Source: Pilimelia terevasa (GTDB taxonomy: Bacteria; Actinomycetota; Actinomycetes; Mycobacteriales; Micromonosporaceae). Taken from it: a stretch of 64,000 nt of DNA. Positions 16,126-24,062 of the stretch are shown here, in pieces. The DNA lies in NCBI RefSeq assembly GCF_014647915.1, contig NZ_BMQC01000016.1, positions 1 to 64,000 of the forward strand. Direction: 5' to 3'. The translations under genes were made by a program, and so were the position numbers. The notes beneath the pieces are model-generated. The model saw only the letters and a list, made by a program, of their open reading frames with translations. It was not told where the DNA came from and did no database searches. Position 1 is the stretch's first letter. Every line of letters starts with the position of its first letter.

Positions 16126-16979
16126 CAGGCCACCGGCTCCGCGCGCCCGCCGGTGCGCGCGGCGGACCGGCGCAGCACGTGCCGCAGGGCGTCGGCCAGG
16201 GTCGCCTTCGTGGCGATGTCGCCGAACTCGATGCCGAGCGCGACGATCGTCTGGGCGATCTGCGGGCGGATGCCGGAGATGAGGCATTCGGCGCCCATCA
16301 GGCGGGCCGCGACGACCGTCTTCAGGATGTGCTGGGCGACCTGGGTGTCCACGGCGGGGACGCCGGTGATGTCGATGATCGCGTACGGCGAGCCGGTGTC
16401 CACCAGCGCCTGGAGCAGGCGCTCCATGACCACCTGGGCCCGCGCGGAGTCCAGCGTGCCGACCAGCGGTACCGCGACCACGCCCTCCCACAGCTTCACC
16501 ACGGGGGTGGACAGCTCCAGCAACTGCTCGGCCTGGTCGGCGATCAGCTCCTCGCGCGCGGCGCTGTAGCTGCTGAACGTGAACAGCCCCAGCTCGTCGA
16601 TGAACCGGTTGAACGACAGGAAGTCGCGCAGCTCCGCCGGGTCGGCCAGGTCGGCGCGGCCGGACAGCGCGTCCTTGAGGGTGAAGACGCTGACCGCCGT
16701 CTCGGTGGCGCTGAAGCCCTGTCGGGCGCGGCCCCGACTGAGGTCGGCCAGGACCGCGCGCAGCTCGCCGCCGGGGGCGGCGGACAGGTCCGTCATGCCC
16801 TCGTCCAGGGCGGCGACGAGGACGCCGTACAGCTCGGTGATCTGTCGGCGCAGCTCGCCCTCGCTGAGCCGGCCCGTCAGCGGCGCCCCGGCCTTGGCCA
16901 CCCAGGTGGCCACCAGGTCCGCGCTGTCGGTGCGCAACCGGTCGGCCATGCGCCGACTCTCATCCGTGCTGAGCGCCAT
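16125..16979 (-). CDS. rsbR: RsbR-type stressosome sensor with C-terminal STAS domain
   Basis: 284 residues from ATG 16979 (GAGGCGGGA upstream). An all-helical N-terminal sensory domain (about 10-150) resembles the RsbRD/RsbR non-haem group; a linker with ADQAEQLLELSTPVVKLW leads into STAS. The STAS domain has DITGVPAVDTQVAQHIL, whose Thr residues correspond to the RsbT phosphorylation sites, and CLISGIRPQIAQTIV. First gene of a six-gene minus-strand operon; its promoter should lie in 16980-17207, but no convincing sigma box was found there. Confidence 0.9.
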   Translation of the reverse strand: MALSTDESRRMADRLRTDSADLVATWVAKAGAPLTGRLSEGELRRQITELYGVLVAALDEGMTDLSAAPGGELRAVLADLSRGRARQGFSATETAVSVFTLKDALSGRADLADPAELRDFLSFNRFIDELGLFTFSSYSAAREELIADQAEQLLELSTPVVKLWEGVVAVPLVGTLDSARAQVVMERLLQALVDTGSPYAIIDITGVPAVDTQVAQHILKTVVAARLMGAECLISGIRPQIAQTIVALGIEFGDIATKATLADALRHVLRRSAARTGGRAEPVA

Positions 16980-17207
16980 TCCCGCCTCCACGTTGGGACC
17001 TCTCGGAACGACCCCTGCCGCCCGCAGAACTGCACAGTACGGGCCGCTACCCGCCCGGGGTCGGGTGCCACCATACTTGTCATAGAGCAAATGAGCAGCC
17101 GGCCACCCTGCGCGACCGTACGGCAACGCCGCGGCCGGGAAATATCGGTCACCGGGTCGACCAGTGCCCGGGGCCGGCGCCCGGTCCGACGTGCGGCCGG
17201 CGCCGCG

Positions 17208-17237
17208 GGGCGGGGCGGCCCTCCGGCCGCCCCGCCC
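17208..17237 (-). terminator. 13-bp GC hairpin downstream of the PKD-type gene
   Basis: Arms 17208-17220 and 17225-17237 pair perfectly around a CTCC loop, just past the stop of the secreted PKD-type gene. No T-tract. Confidence 0.6.
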
Positions 17238-17247
17238 GTGATCATCC

Positions 17248-19407
17248 TCAGTTGGTGACGGCGACGGCCGCCGTCGTGGTGCCGCCCGTGGTCGACACCA
17301 GCGTGACCGTCCGCAGCGCCCCCGGCGCCGGGGTGGCCGTGCGGATCGCGAACGCGCCCGCCGCGTCCACCGACGCCGTGCCGATCACCCGGCCCGTGGC
17401 GTTGGGCCCGAGGACCGCCGTCACCCGCTGCCCGGCCACGAGGCTGCTGGTACCGCCGATCCGCCACTCGCCCCGGTTGCGGTACCGCGCCGTCACCCCG
17501 GTCAGGGCCTCCGCCTGCGGTGTCACCGTCACCTGGTCGGTGGCGGTGCCGCCCGGCCCGGTGGCCGTCAGCGCGAACACCAGCGGCGACCGGTCGACCG
17601 CGTAGGCCGGGTTCGGGCCGGGGGCGGCCGGCAGCGGGACCAGCGGCACCGTGAACGTCGGCCGGGCCGTGTCGGCGCCGGTCAGCGTCACCGCCGGACC
17701 GGACACCTGCCGCCAGCCCAGCGTGTCCACGTTGGCCGTGGCGCGGGCGTCCAGGGTGGCCGGCAGGCCGCGCCGGACCACCTGGTCCGGGCCCGCGTTG
17801 GCCGCCGTCGGCGGGACGGTCGCGCTGATCGCCACCGTGACCGGTACCGCGGCACTGGTCCCGCCCGGTCCGGCGACGGTCAGGGTGAACGTGTACCGGC
17901 CGCCCGCCGTCGGCGTGAACTGCGCCCTGGCGGTCGTGCCGCCGGTGAGCGCGGTGGCCGGGCCGTCAGTCTGCCGCCACGCGTACGACGTGATCTCCCC
18001 GCGCGAGCCCGAGCCGTCGAGGGTGATCCGCTGGCCGGCGACGCCGCCGGTCGGCGCGGTGGCCACGGCGGTCGGCGCGAGCGGGCTGAAGGCCGCGCCG
18101 CTGCCGACGATCGGCACCGTGGCGGTGCCCCCGGCCGAGGAGGTGACCGTCACCGCGGCCGGCGGCGCGGCGACGTCGGCGAAGGGGGCGCCGGTCAGCG
18201 GGCCGAACCCGGCGACCGTCAGGGTGGGCGGCGTGGCGTCGGTGTCGCTGGAGGTCGCCGCCACGGTCAGCGTCCGGGCGTCCGCGTCGTACGCGGCCCG
18301 GCTCACGCTGACCACGTCCACGAGCCGGCGGCTGCGGACGGCCACCGGGGTGTCGCCCGCGTTGGCGACCTGGACGGCCGCACCGGCGGGCAGCGGGCCG
18401 GTGACCGGGAAGCGGCCGTAGTACCGCGACCCCTGGCCGCGCAGGCCCGTGGTGTGCAGCCCGAGCGCCGGGTCGGCCTGGAGCTGGATGGCCTGGTTCG
18501 GCTCGGAGTGCGCGTACACCTCGACGACGCCGCTGCCGTTGGCGCCGACGCTGTACGTGGCCTGGTCGATCTCCACCCCGGAGTTGCGGGCGTACCGGCC
18601 CTGGACGCTGAACTCGTCGGTGCGGCCGAGCTGCGCGAGCACCGCGCCGGCCCCGTCGATCCGGTCGATCCGGACGAAGTTCGTCTGGTACGGGCTGCCG
18701 ACCACGCGGTGCTCCACCCCGGGGTCGCCGGTGTACCCGGCCGGGGCCGCGGGCGCCACCGCCGGGTCCCAGCGCAGGAACGGCCCGATCCGGCTGGTCA
18801 TGGCCAGGCCGAACGCGCCCGGCGTGGTGCCGATGTCCTCGGTCATGTTCACGCCGCGGTCGGTGGCGACGATCTCGTCCACGCCGTACGGGTGGGTGAT
18901 CCGGTACCGCTCACCCGCGGGGGCGTCGAAGCGGATGCGGACCCGGCCGAAGACCATCTGGTCGCCGTCGCGGACCTCCTCGGCCGCCCACGCGCCCTCC
19001 AGGTCCATGCCGACGGTCGCCTCGACGCCGTTGGACAGCGTCAGCGCGGCGCCCGCGAGCTGGTAGAAGAACTCGCCCGGGAAGTTGTCCGGGTAGGACA
19101 CCGGCACGTCCGGGTTCGGGATCTCGTCGGCCAGCGCCGGGCACAGCGGGTCCGCCAGGCTGACGCACGCCTCCAGCCGCAGGCCGGTGCTGTCGCGGTA
19201 CCACGACGGGAAGCCGTGCTCGGCGACCGGGCCGACCTCGGTCAGGCTGCCCGCGCGCGGGGTGCCTGGGGTGACCGGCACGGCGGACACCGCCCCCGCG
19301 CTGCCGAGCAGGACGACCGCCGTGACGTACGCCGAGGCCGCGACCCGGCGCGACCGCGTGCGGCGCCGTCGCGTGGTTGCCCTGCCGATTGCCCACCCGA
19401 GTGCCAT
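17248..19407 (-). CDS. Secreted PKD/Ig-like repeat protein
   Basis: 719 residues from ATG 19407 (AGGGG ribosome-binding site 4 bases upstream). An Arg-rich start with a hydrophobic core (about 24-42) is a signal peptide. The N-terminal region (about 60-370) is a conserved-looking globular domain with CVSLADPLCPAL and HPYGVDEIVATDRGVNM, of no recognised function. Two PKD-like modules follow (GSGSRGEITSYAWRQTDGP near 480, and LDARATANVDTLGWRQVSGP near 560), then a further Ig-like C-terminal domain. No LPxTG anchor or C-terminal membrane helix is seen, so it is probably released or non-covalently held at the cell surface. Confidence 0.75.
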   Translation of the reverse strand: MALGWAIGRATTRRRRTRSRRVAASAYVTAVVLLGSAGAVSAVPVTPGTPRAGSLTEVGPVAEHGFPSWYRDSTGLRLEACVSLADPLCPALADEIPNPDVPVSYPDNFPGEFFYQLAGAALTLSNGVEATVGMDLEGAWAAEEVRDGDQMVFGRVRIRFDAPAGERYRITHPYGVDEIVATDRGVNMTEDIGTTPGAFGLAMTSRIGPFLRWDPAVAPAAPAGYTGDPGVEHRVVGSPYQTNFVRIDRIDGAGAVLAQLGRTDEFSVQGRYARNSGVEIDQATYSVGANGSGVVEVYAHSEPNQAIQLQADPALGLHTTGLRGQGSRYYGRFPVTGPLPAGAAVQVANAGDTPVAVRSRRLVDVVSVSRAAYDADARTLTVAATSSDTDATPPTLTVAGFGPLTGAPFADVAAPPAAVTVTSSAGGTATVPIVGSGAAFSPLAPTAVATAPTGGVAGQRITLDGSGSRGEITSYAWRQTDGPATALTGGTTARAQFTPTAGGRYTFTLTVAGPGGTSAAVPVTVAISATVPPTAANAGPDQVVRRGLPATLDARATANVDTLGWRQVSGPAVTLTGADTARPTFTVPLVPLPAAPGPNPAYAVDRSPLVFALTATGPGGTATDQVTVTPQAEALTGVTARYRNRGEWRIGGTSSLVAGQRVTAVLGPNATGRVIGTASVDAAGAFAIRTATPAPGALRTVTLVSTTGGTTTAAVAVTN

Positions 19408-19550
19408 GCTGCCCCTTTTGCTCTGTGCCGCGATGCGGGGTGCCGCGGCGCCGGAGCCTGGAATCTATGCAGGTCACAGAGGGCGCGTTGCCGGCCAGCC
19501 AGGTACCAGAATGGGCCGGCCGACGTGAACGGGGTGGCCGGCCGGCCGGT

Positions 19551-19568
19551 CCGCGGGTGGTCCCGCGG
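19551..19568 (-). terminator. Short hairpin after the alpha/beta hydrolase gene
   Basis: CCGCGGG and CCCGCGG arms (19551-19557, 19562-19568) around a TGGT loop, 26 bases past the hydrolase stop. Short, so a modest candidate. Confidence 0.4.
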
Positions 19569-19593
19569 GGCGCGCGTGCGCGCGGCGGTGCGC

Positions 19594-20346
19594 TCAGTCG
19601 AGGAACTGCTCCAGCAGCCCGGCGAGCCGGACCGGGGCCTCGAACATGCCGTAGTGCCCGGCGTCGGTCAGGACCGCCGAGGCCGCCTGCGGGTAGTGCT
19701 GGCACCAGGTGTCCGCGATCCACGCCGGCCCCAGGGCCGGGTCGTGCTCCCCCGCCACGGCCAGCGCCGGCACCGCGGCGCCCTTGATCTCGTCGGCGAA
19801 GTCGGTGCGGCCCCAGGCGGTGAGGTACGCGCCGAACGCGGCCGGGTCGCTGGTCCGGGTGGAGGACTCGACCATCTGGTCGAGCCAGTAGTCGCTGAGC
19901 CGGCCGCCGGTGGTCAGGTCGATGATCTGGCGGCGCTTGGCGGGGTCGGCGGCGGCGCCGTCGAACAGCGCCCAGCCGTCCTCGTCGAACGGGAAGCCGC
20001 TGGCGGACACCGGGCTGATCCCGACGAGCCGGTCGACCCGGTCGGGCGCGTCGGCGTACACCCGCTGCACCGCCATGCCGCCCATCGAGTGGCCGACGAG
20101 GCTGAACCGGGGCCAGTCCAGCGCGTCGGCGAGGGCCAGCGCGTCGGCCGAGATCTCGGCCATCGTGTACGCCCCGGTCTCGGTCCGGCGGGAGCCGTAC
20201 CCCCGGCAGTCGAGGAACGCGTAGCTGAACCGCGCCGGGTCGATCAGGTCGGCGAACGGACCCCACTGGTCGGCGGCCCCGAACCAGCCGTGCAGGGCGA
20301 TCACCCGCCGCGGGCCGGTACCGACGCGGACGTGGCCGACAGCCAT
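19594..20346 (-). CDS. Alpha/beta-fold hydrolase
   Basis: 250 residues from ATG 20346; GAGGAG lies 5 bases upstream, so the GTG two codons earlier is less likely. The oxyanion and nucleophile signatures are clear: HGWFGAADQW near 20, the nucleophile elbow GHSMGGMA near 88, an acid in AGEHDPALG near 198, and the catalytic His in TDAGHYGMFEAP near 228. No signal peptide. Substrate unknown; closest in style to small-molecule esterase or haloperoxidase-like hydrolases. It is divergent from the metalloprotease gene at 20515, sharing an AT-rich intergenic region. Confidence 0.82.
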   Translation of the reverse strand: MAVGHVRVGTGPRRVIALHGWFGAADQWGPFADLIDPARFSYAFLDCRGYGSRRTETGAYTMAEISADALALADALDWPRFSLVGHSMGGMAVQRVYADAPDRVDRLVGISPVSASGFPFDEDGWALFDGAAADPAKRRQIIDLTTGGRLSDYWLDQMVESSTRTSDPAAFGAYLTAWGRTDFADEIKGAAVPALAVAGEHDPALGPAWIADTWCQHYPQAASAVLTDAGHYGMFEAPVRLAGLLEQFLD

Positions 20347-20514
20347 GCGCACTCCTCACGAACGGAAAGACGGCGCCACTTTGGCGGCATCACAAAGCTC
20401 ACATTATTTCATTTGGCCGCCCAAACGGGAAGACGACAGTCGGACATCTGACATCGACCGTGACGCAAAGCACTCAGGCGCTCACCATTGAAGTCCGGTG
20501 AGCAGAGGAGTCGC
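20347..20514. promoter_or_regulatory. AT-rich divergent promoter region
   Basis: This 168-base gap between two divergent genes is clearly AT-richer than its surroundings, above all around 20385-20415. It holds an inverted repeat TTTGG-N4-CCAAA at 20412-20425, a possible operator. No standard -35/-10 pair could be assigned with confidence. Confidence 0.4.
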
Positions 20515-21453
20515 ATGACACCACACGATGCGGAACCCCGACTGTCCGCCTCCGGCTGGTGCGCCACCATGGCCGTCCACCGGCACCTGCTCGACAGCGA
20601 CCCGGTGTACGCCCAGACCCGCGCCGACATCGAGAGCTTCACCTTCGGCCGCCGCGGATGGGCGCGCGGCCGGCCGCGCGGGGTCGTCACCATCCCGGTG
20701 GTCGTCCACATCCTCTGGAACGCGGCGGCACAGAACATCGAGGACGCGCAGATCCACCGCCAGCTCGACGTCCTCAACGCCGACTTCCGCGCGCGCAACG
20801 CCGACCTCCGGCTCGTCCCCGCCGTCTGGCAGGACCGGGTCGGCGACGCGCGGATCGAGTTCGCGCTCGCCACCGCCGACCCGACCGGCTCCCCCACCAC
20901 CGGGATCACCCGGACCAGGACCGGCGTGCGCAGCTTCGGCGCCAACGACGCCGTGAAGTCCGCCCGCGGCGGCGGCGCCGACGCCTGGCCGGCCGACCGG
21001 TACCTCAACATCTGGGTCTGCCAGCTCGGCGGCGGCCTGCTCGGCTACGCCCAGTTCCCCGGCGGCCCGCCCGAGACCGACGGCGTCGTCCTGCTGCACT
21101 CGGCCACCGGGCTCGGCGGTACAGCGACATCCCCGTTCGACCTGGGCCGCACGGCGACCCACGAGGTCGGGCACTGGCTGAACCTGCGCCACATCTGGGG
21201 CGACGACGGCGAGGGGTGCAGCGGCAGCGACTTCGTGGCCGACACGCCCAACCAGGCCGGCCCCAACACCGGCCGGCCCGGGTGGCCGCTGCTGTCCTGC
21301 GGCAACGGCCCCGACGGGGACATGTTCATGAACTACATGGACTACACCGACGACGCGGCGATGTGCCTGTACACGAAGGGCCAGGTGGAGCGCATGGACG
21401 CCTGCCTGGCCGGCCCGCGCTCCACTCTCCTCAACCTCCCCCTCGGCGACTGA
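20515..21453 (+). CDS. M43 (pappalysin-like) zinc metalloprotease
   Basis: 312 residues from ATG 20515 (GAGGAG 5 bases upstream). The extended zinc site THEVGHWLNLRHIWGD begins near residue 215 (HExxHxxxxxH, metzincin type), followed by a Met-turn MNYMDYTDDAAMC about 65 residues later. Paired cysteines (GCSGSDF, LLSCGNG) fit the M43 family's disulfide and calcium-site region. No typical signal peptide is visible, although M43 enzymes are usually exported; the N-terminal 60 residues may act as a prodomain or hold an unusual export signal. Predicted to cleave peptides at hydrophobic or Arg sites as ulilysin does; specificity not readable. Confidence 0.85.
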   Translation: MTPHDAEPRLSASGWCATMAVHRHLLDSDPVYAQTRADIESFTFGRRGWARGRPRGVVTIPVVVHILWNAAAQNIEDAQIHRQLDVLNADFRARNADLRLVPAVWQDRVGDARIEFALATADPTGSPTTGITRTRTGVRSFGANDAVKSARGGGADAWPADRYLNIWVCQLGGGLLGYAQFPGGPPETDGVVLLHSATGLGGTATSPFDLGRTATHEVGHWLNLRHIWGDDGEGCSGSDFVADTPNQAGPNTGRPGWPLLSCGNGPDGDMFMNYMDYTDDAAMCLYTKGQVERMDACLAGPRSTLLNLPLGD

Positions 21454-21519
21454 CCTTCCGCAGGCTCAGGCCGTCACCCATCGACTCCAGCGACGTGACC
21501 ACTGACGAGGGGAATCGAG

Positions 21520-22133
21520 ATGAGACATGATGGCTGGTCCATCGCCGGGGTCGTCGGGCTGACGGTACTCGGTGCGGCGTCACCAGCCCCAGCAGCGGTG
21601 GGGGCACCGGAGGCTCAGTTCGTCGCGGGCGCGGCGGTTGTCGGCGACTGCAGGCACCGCACCGTCGTGACCGCCCCCAGCGACGGACAGCGGCTCCTGG
21701 TCAACTTCCGGGACCTGGCGGTGGCGACCGACGACTCCACCGCCAGCGCGGGCGCCCTCTGCATTGTCGAGTTTCGAGTGGAGCGTCCCGCCGGTTGGGC
21801 CTTCACCATCCCGGGCTGGGGTTTCGACGGCGCCCTGCGCCTGCGCGAGGACGCCGTCGGACAACTCACCAGCTCGTACTACTTCCGGGAAGGAACGCCG
21901 CGATGGAGGTGCAGCAGTTCCCGCCCTCCTCGCCGACCGACTGGCACCACTGGCAGGTCTACCGCCACCCGGCCCGGGCGGCGTGCGAGCAGTCGTCGCT
22001 GGTCAAACTTCATCTGAACATCCTCGCCAAGCGGCGCACCGACACCGCGTCCGCCGCGTTCGAGGTGAGTGCTGCCGAACTGGCGATGTCGGATCTGCAG
22101 TGGCATGCGTGTGGCCAGGAGCACCGCAGGTGA
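21520..22133 (+). pseudogene. Secreted DUF4360-family protein, broken by a one-base frameshift
   Basis: ATG 21520 with GAGGGGA upstream opens a signal peptide (GVVGLTVLGAASPAPAA), then a DUF4360-like domain: VNFRDLAVATDDS, CIVEFRVERPAGWAF and SSYYFREGTP. At about 21897-21902 the frame is lost. The domain continues one base back as AMEVQQFPP, WQVYRHPARAACEQ, LNILAKRR and the typical closing DLQWHAC, to a stop at 22133. Adding one G (CCGGCGATGG) would restore a protein of about 204 residues. DUF4360 proteins are small secreted actinomycete and fungal proteins of unknown role. Pseudogene or sequencing error. Confidence 0.75.
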
Positions 22134-22148
22134 GCCGGCCGGCTCACC
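22129..22148. terminator. 20-base perfect palindrome between convergent genes
   Basis: GGTGAGCCGG and its exact complement (22129-22138, 22139-22148) form an uninterrupted palindrome overlapping the stop of the DUF4360 frame and lying 31 bases past the RCC1 gene's stop on the other strand. A two-way terminator is likely; a protein-binding site is possible. Confidence 0.5.
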
Positions 22149-22179
22149 ACCGTCCTTTGCAGGGTCCGACGGGTGGCTG

Positions 22180-23400
22180 TCAGGTCGGGCTGATGGCGAA
22201 GGTGGTGCTGGTGCCGGAGCTGCCGGCGTAGACGACACCGGTGCGGCCGGAGACGACTCTGGGCGTCGTCTCGGTGGCGGTGCCGCCGTGGCCGAGTTGA
22301 CCGTCGGCGTTGGCGCCCCAGCAGTAGACGACCCGGTTGTAGTTGTTGGCGCACGTGGAGGTGTTGCTCGGGGTCACCCGCATCCAGTCGGTGGCCGCCG
22401 CGATCTGGACCGGCGAGGTCTGTGGGGAGGTGGTGTGGCCCAGGCCCAGCTCGTAGCTGGTGTTGAGTCCCCAGCACCACAGGGCGCCGGACTGCAGGCC
22501 GCAGGTGTGGTCGCGGCCGGCGGCGATGGCGGTCCAGGTAGTCAGGGCACCGACCTGGGCGGGGGTCTGCGCGGTGGTGGTGTTGCCGCGGCCCTGCTGC
22601 CCGTTGGCGCTGCTGCCCCAGCACCACAGCGTGCCGGCGCTGCGCAGCGCGCAGGCGTGCTGGCGGCCGACCGTGATCTGGGTGTGGGTGGTGTTGCTGC
22701 TGGTCGTGACCGGGCTGCTCTGCTCGGCGGTCGAGTTGTTGCCCAGCTTGTAGTTGACGCCCTCGCCCCAGCAGTAGACCGCCCCGCCGCGGATGCCGCA
22801 GTTCTGCACGTTGCCGGCGGCGATCTCGGTCCAGTTGGTGCCGGAGCCGACCTGCTGCGGGGAGGTGAACGCCAGGGTCGCCGAGCCGATGCCGACCTGG
22901 CCGTAGTCGTTCTGCCCCCAGCACCACAGCGTGCCGGTGGTCCTGATGCCGCAGGTGTGCATACCGCCCAGCGCCACCTTGCTCCAGCTACCCGTGACCT
23001 GGACCGGGGTGTAGGAGTCGGTGTAGTTGCCGCGGCCGAGCTGGCCGTTGGTGTTGCGCCCCCAGCACCACAGCGTGTCGTTCTTCTGCAGGGCGCAGGT
23101 GTGACCGCTGTCACTGTCCAGGGCGGGCTGGTTCCTCGTCTCCACGAACGTCCAGGTCGCCAGCGCGCCCACCTTCACCGGGCTCAGCCGCGGGCCGGTG
23201 TTGTTGCCCAGACCCAGTTGGCCGGTGCTGTTGTCACCCCACCCGTACAACTCGCCCGCCACGAACTCCGAGGCCAGCGTCAACAGGTTGCCCGTGTTCG
23301 CGCTGCTGCGGCTGAAGGCGCCGGAAGCGTACTGCGCAACGGCCAGGCTCGTCATCAGACCAGCGGCGAGGAGCGCGCCCCACACCCGGTTCCCGCGCAC
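22180..23400 (-). CDS. Secreted RCC1-repeat (seven-bladed) protein
   Basis: About 406 residues from GTG 23400 (an AGGGGTGAGG stretch upstream). A hydrophobic N-terminal segment (VWGALLAAGLMTSLAVAQY) precedes a SipW-like SGAFSRSSANTGN. The rest is seven RCC1 units, each with a core like LWCWGRNTNGQLGRG, LWCWGQNDYGQVG or VYCWGANADGQLG. Most blades pair this Cys with one in HTCGI or HACAL, suggesting one disulfide per blade, as suits an exported propeller. In eukaryotes RCC1 domains bind chromatin and GTPases; bacterial secreted versions are of unknown role. It has its own leader and no operon partner. Confidence 0.8.
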   Translation of the reverse strand: MRGNRVWGALLAAGLMTSLAVAQYASGAFSRSSANTGNLLTLASEFVAGELYGWGDNSTGQLGLGNNTGPRLSPVKVGALATWTFVETRNQPALDSDSGHTCALQKNDTLWCWGRNTNGQLGRGNYTDSYTPVQVTGSWSKVALGGMHTCGIRTTGTLWCWGQNDYGQVGIGSATLAFTSPQQVGSGTNWTEIAAGNVQNCGIRGGAVYCWGEGVNYKLGNNSTAEQSSPVTTSSNTTHTQITVGRQHACALRSAGTLWCWGSSANGQQGRGNTTTAQTPAQVGALTTWTAIAAGRDHTCGLQSGALWCWGLNTSYELGLGHTTSPQTSPVQIAAATDWMRVTPSNTSTCANNYNRVVYCWGANADGQLGHGGTATETTPRVVSGRTGVVYAGSSGTSTTFAISPT

Positions 23401-23708
23401 GTCCGCCTCACCCCTTCTCGTTGACGCATGGACTTTCGGCCGCCGGACGCGCGACCTGAGCGTTGCCGCCGCATCTGGGACGATGCGACGCGGCTCACCG
23501 CGTACCGTCCGCCGGATGGTCGGCGGCGACCGACGCGCCCGGCGGGGGCGGCGACGGATGACGACGGACCGGCAGCGGGGCGGGCCGCCCGGGCGCGGTA
23601 CGACCCAAGGCGTACCCACCGGGCCGGGCCAGCCGCTACGGTGAGGGGCGCCGCGGCGGACCTGCGCCGCCCGGCACCCGATCCGCTGCCTGGTCACGGA
23701 GGTGCGTC
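23401..23708. other. 308-base divergent intergenic region, no gene recognised
   Basis: Lies between the divergent RCC1 gene and a small hypothetical gene. The open frame at 23428-23712 encodes an Arg/Pro-rich string with no ribosome-binding site and is taken as chance. Promoters for both flanking genes should be here; none can be assigned. Confidence 0.4.
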
Positions 23709-24053
23709 GTGAGTGTGATGAGTCCGCCGCCGGAGCTGTTCCAGCGCTGGGTGCACGTCCACGAGGAGGACGAGGCCGGCGTCCGCGTCTACCGTCCCGC
23801 GGACGCGCCCCTGCCACCCGCCCGGGGCCGCGACGGCATCGAGTTCCACCCCGACGGCAGCCTGTGCCAGTACTCCCCCGGCCCCGCCGACGCGCCGATC
23901 GGCCGCGACGGCGCGTGGCGGGTGGCCGCCGAGGACACGCTGGAGATCACGTCGTCGCGGGGCGAGGACCAGTTCCAGATCGTCAGCATCGAGCCCGACG
24001 AGCTGCGGCTGCGCCCGCGCCACCCGGACCCGGTGCCCTCCTCGCGGCGGTAG
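23709..24053 (+). CDS. Hypothetical lipocalin-like small protein
   Basis: 114 residues from GTG 23709, preceded by a GGAGG about 7 bases upstream. The pattern GIEFHPDGSLCQYSPGPAD, GAWRVAAEDTLEIT and FQIVSIEPDELRLRPR resembles lipocalin-like or META-type beta-barrels that read as a set of antiparallel strands. No signal peptide. No firm family call. Convergent with tex, 9 bases apart. Confidence 0.6.
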   Translation: MSVMSPPPELFQRWVHVHEEDEAGVRVYRPADAPLPPARGRDGIEFHPDGSLCQYSPGPADAPIGRDGAWRVAAEDTLEITSSRGEDQFQIVSIEPDELRLRPRHPDPVPSSRR

Positions 24054-24062
24054 CCGCCGACC

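Noticed and set aside
23428-23712. A 94-codon plus-strand frame upstream of the small lipocalin-like gene
   Set aside because: Arg/Pro/Ala-rich, no ribosome-binding site, no family features, and its end runs into the next gene's start.
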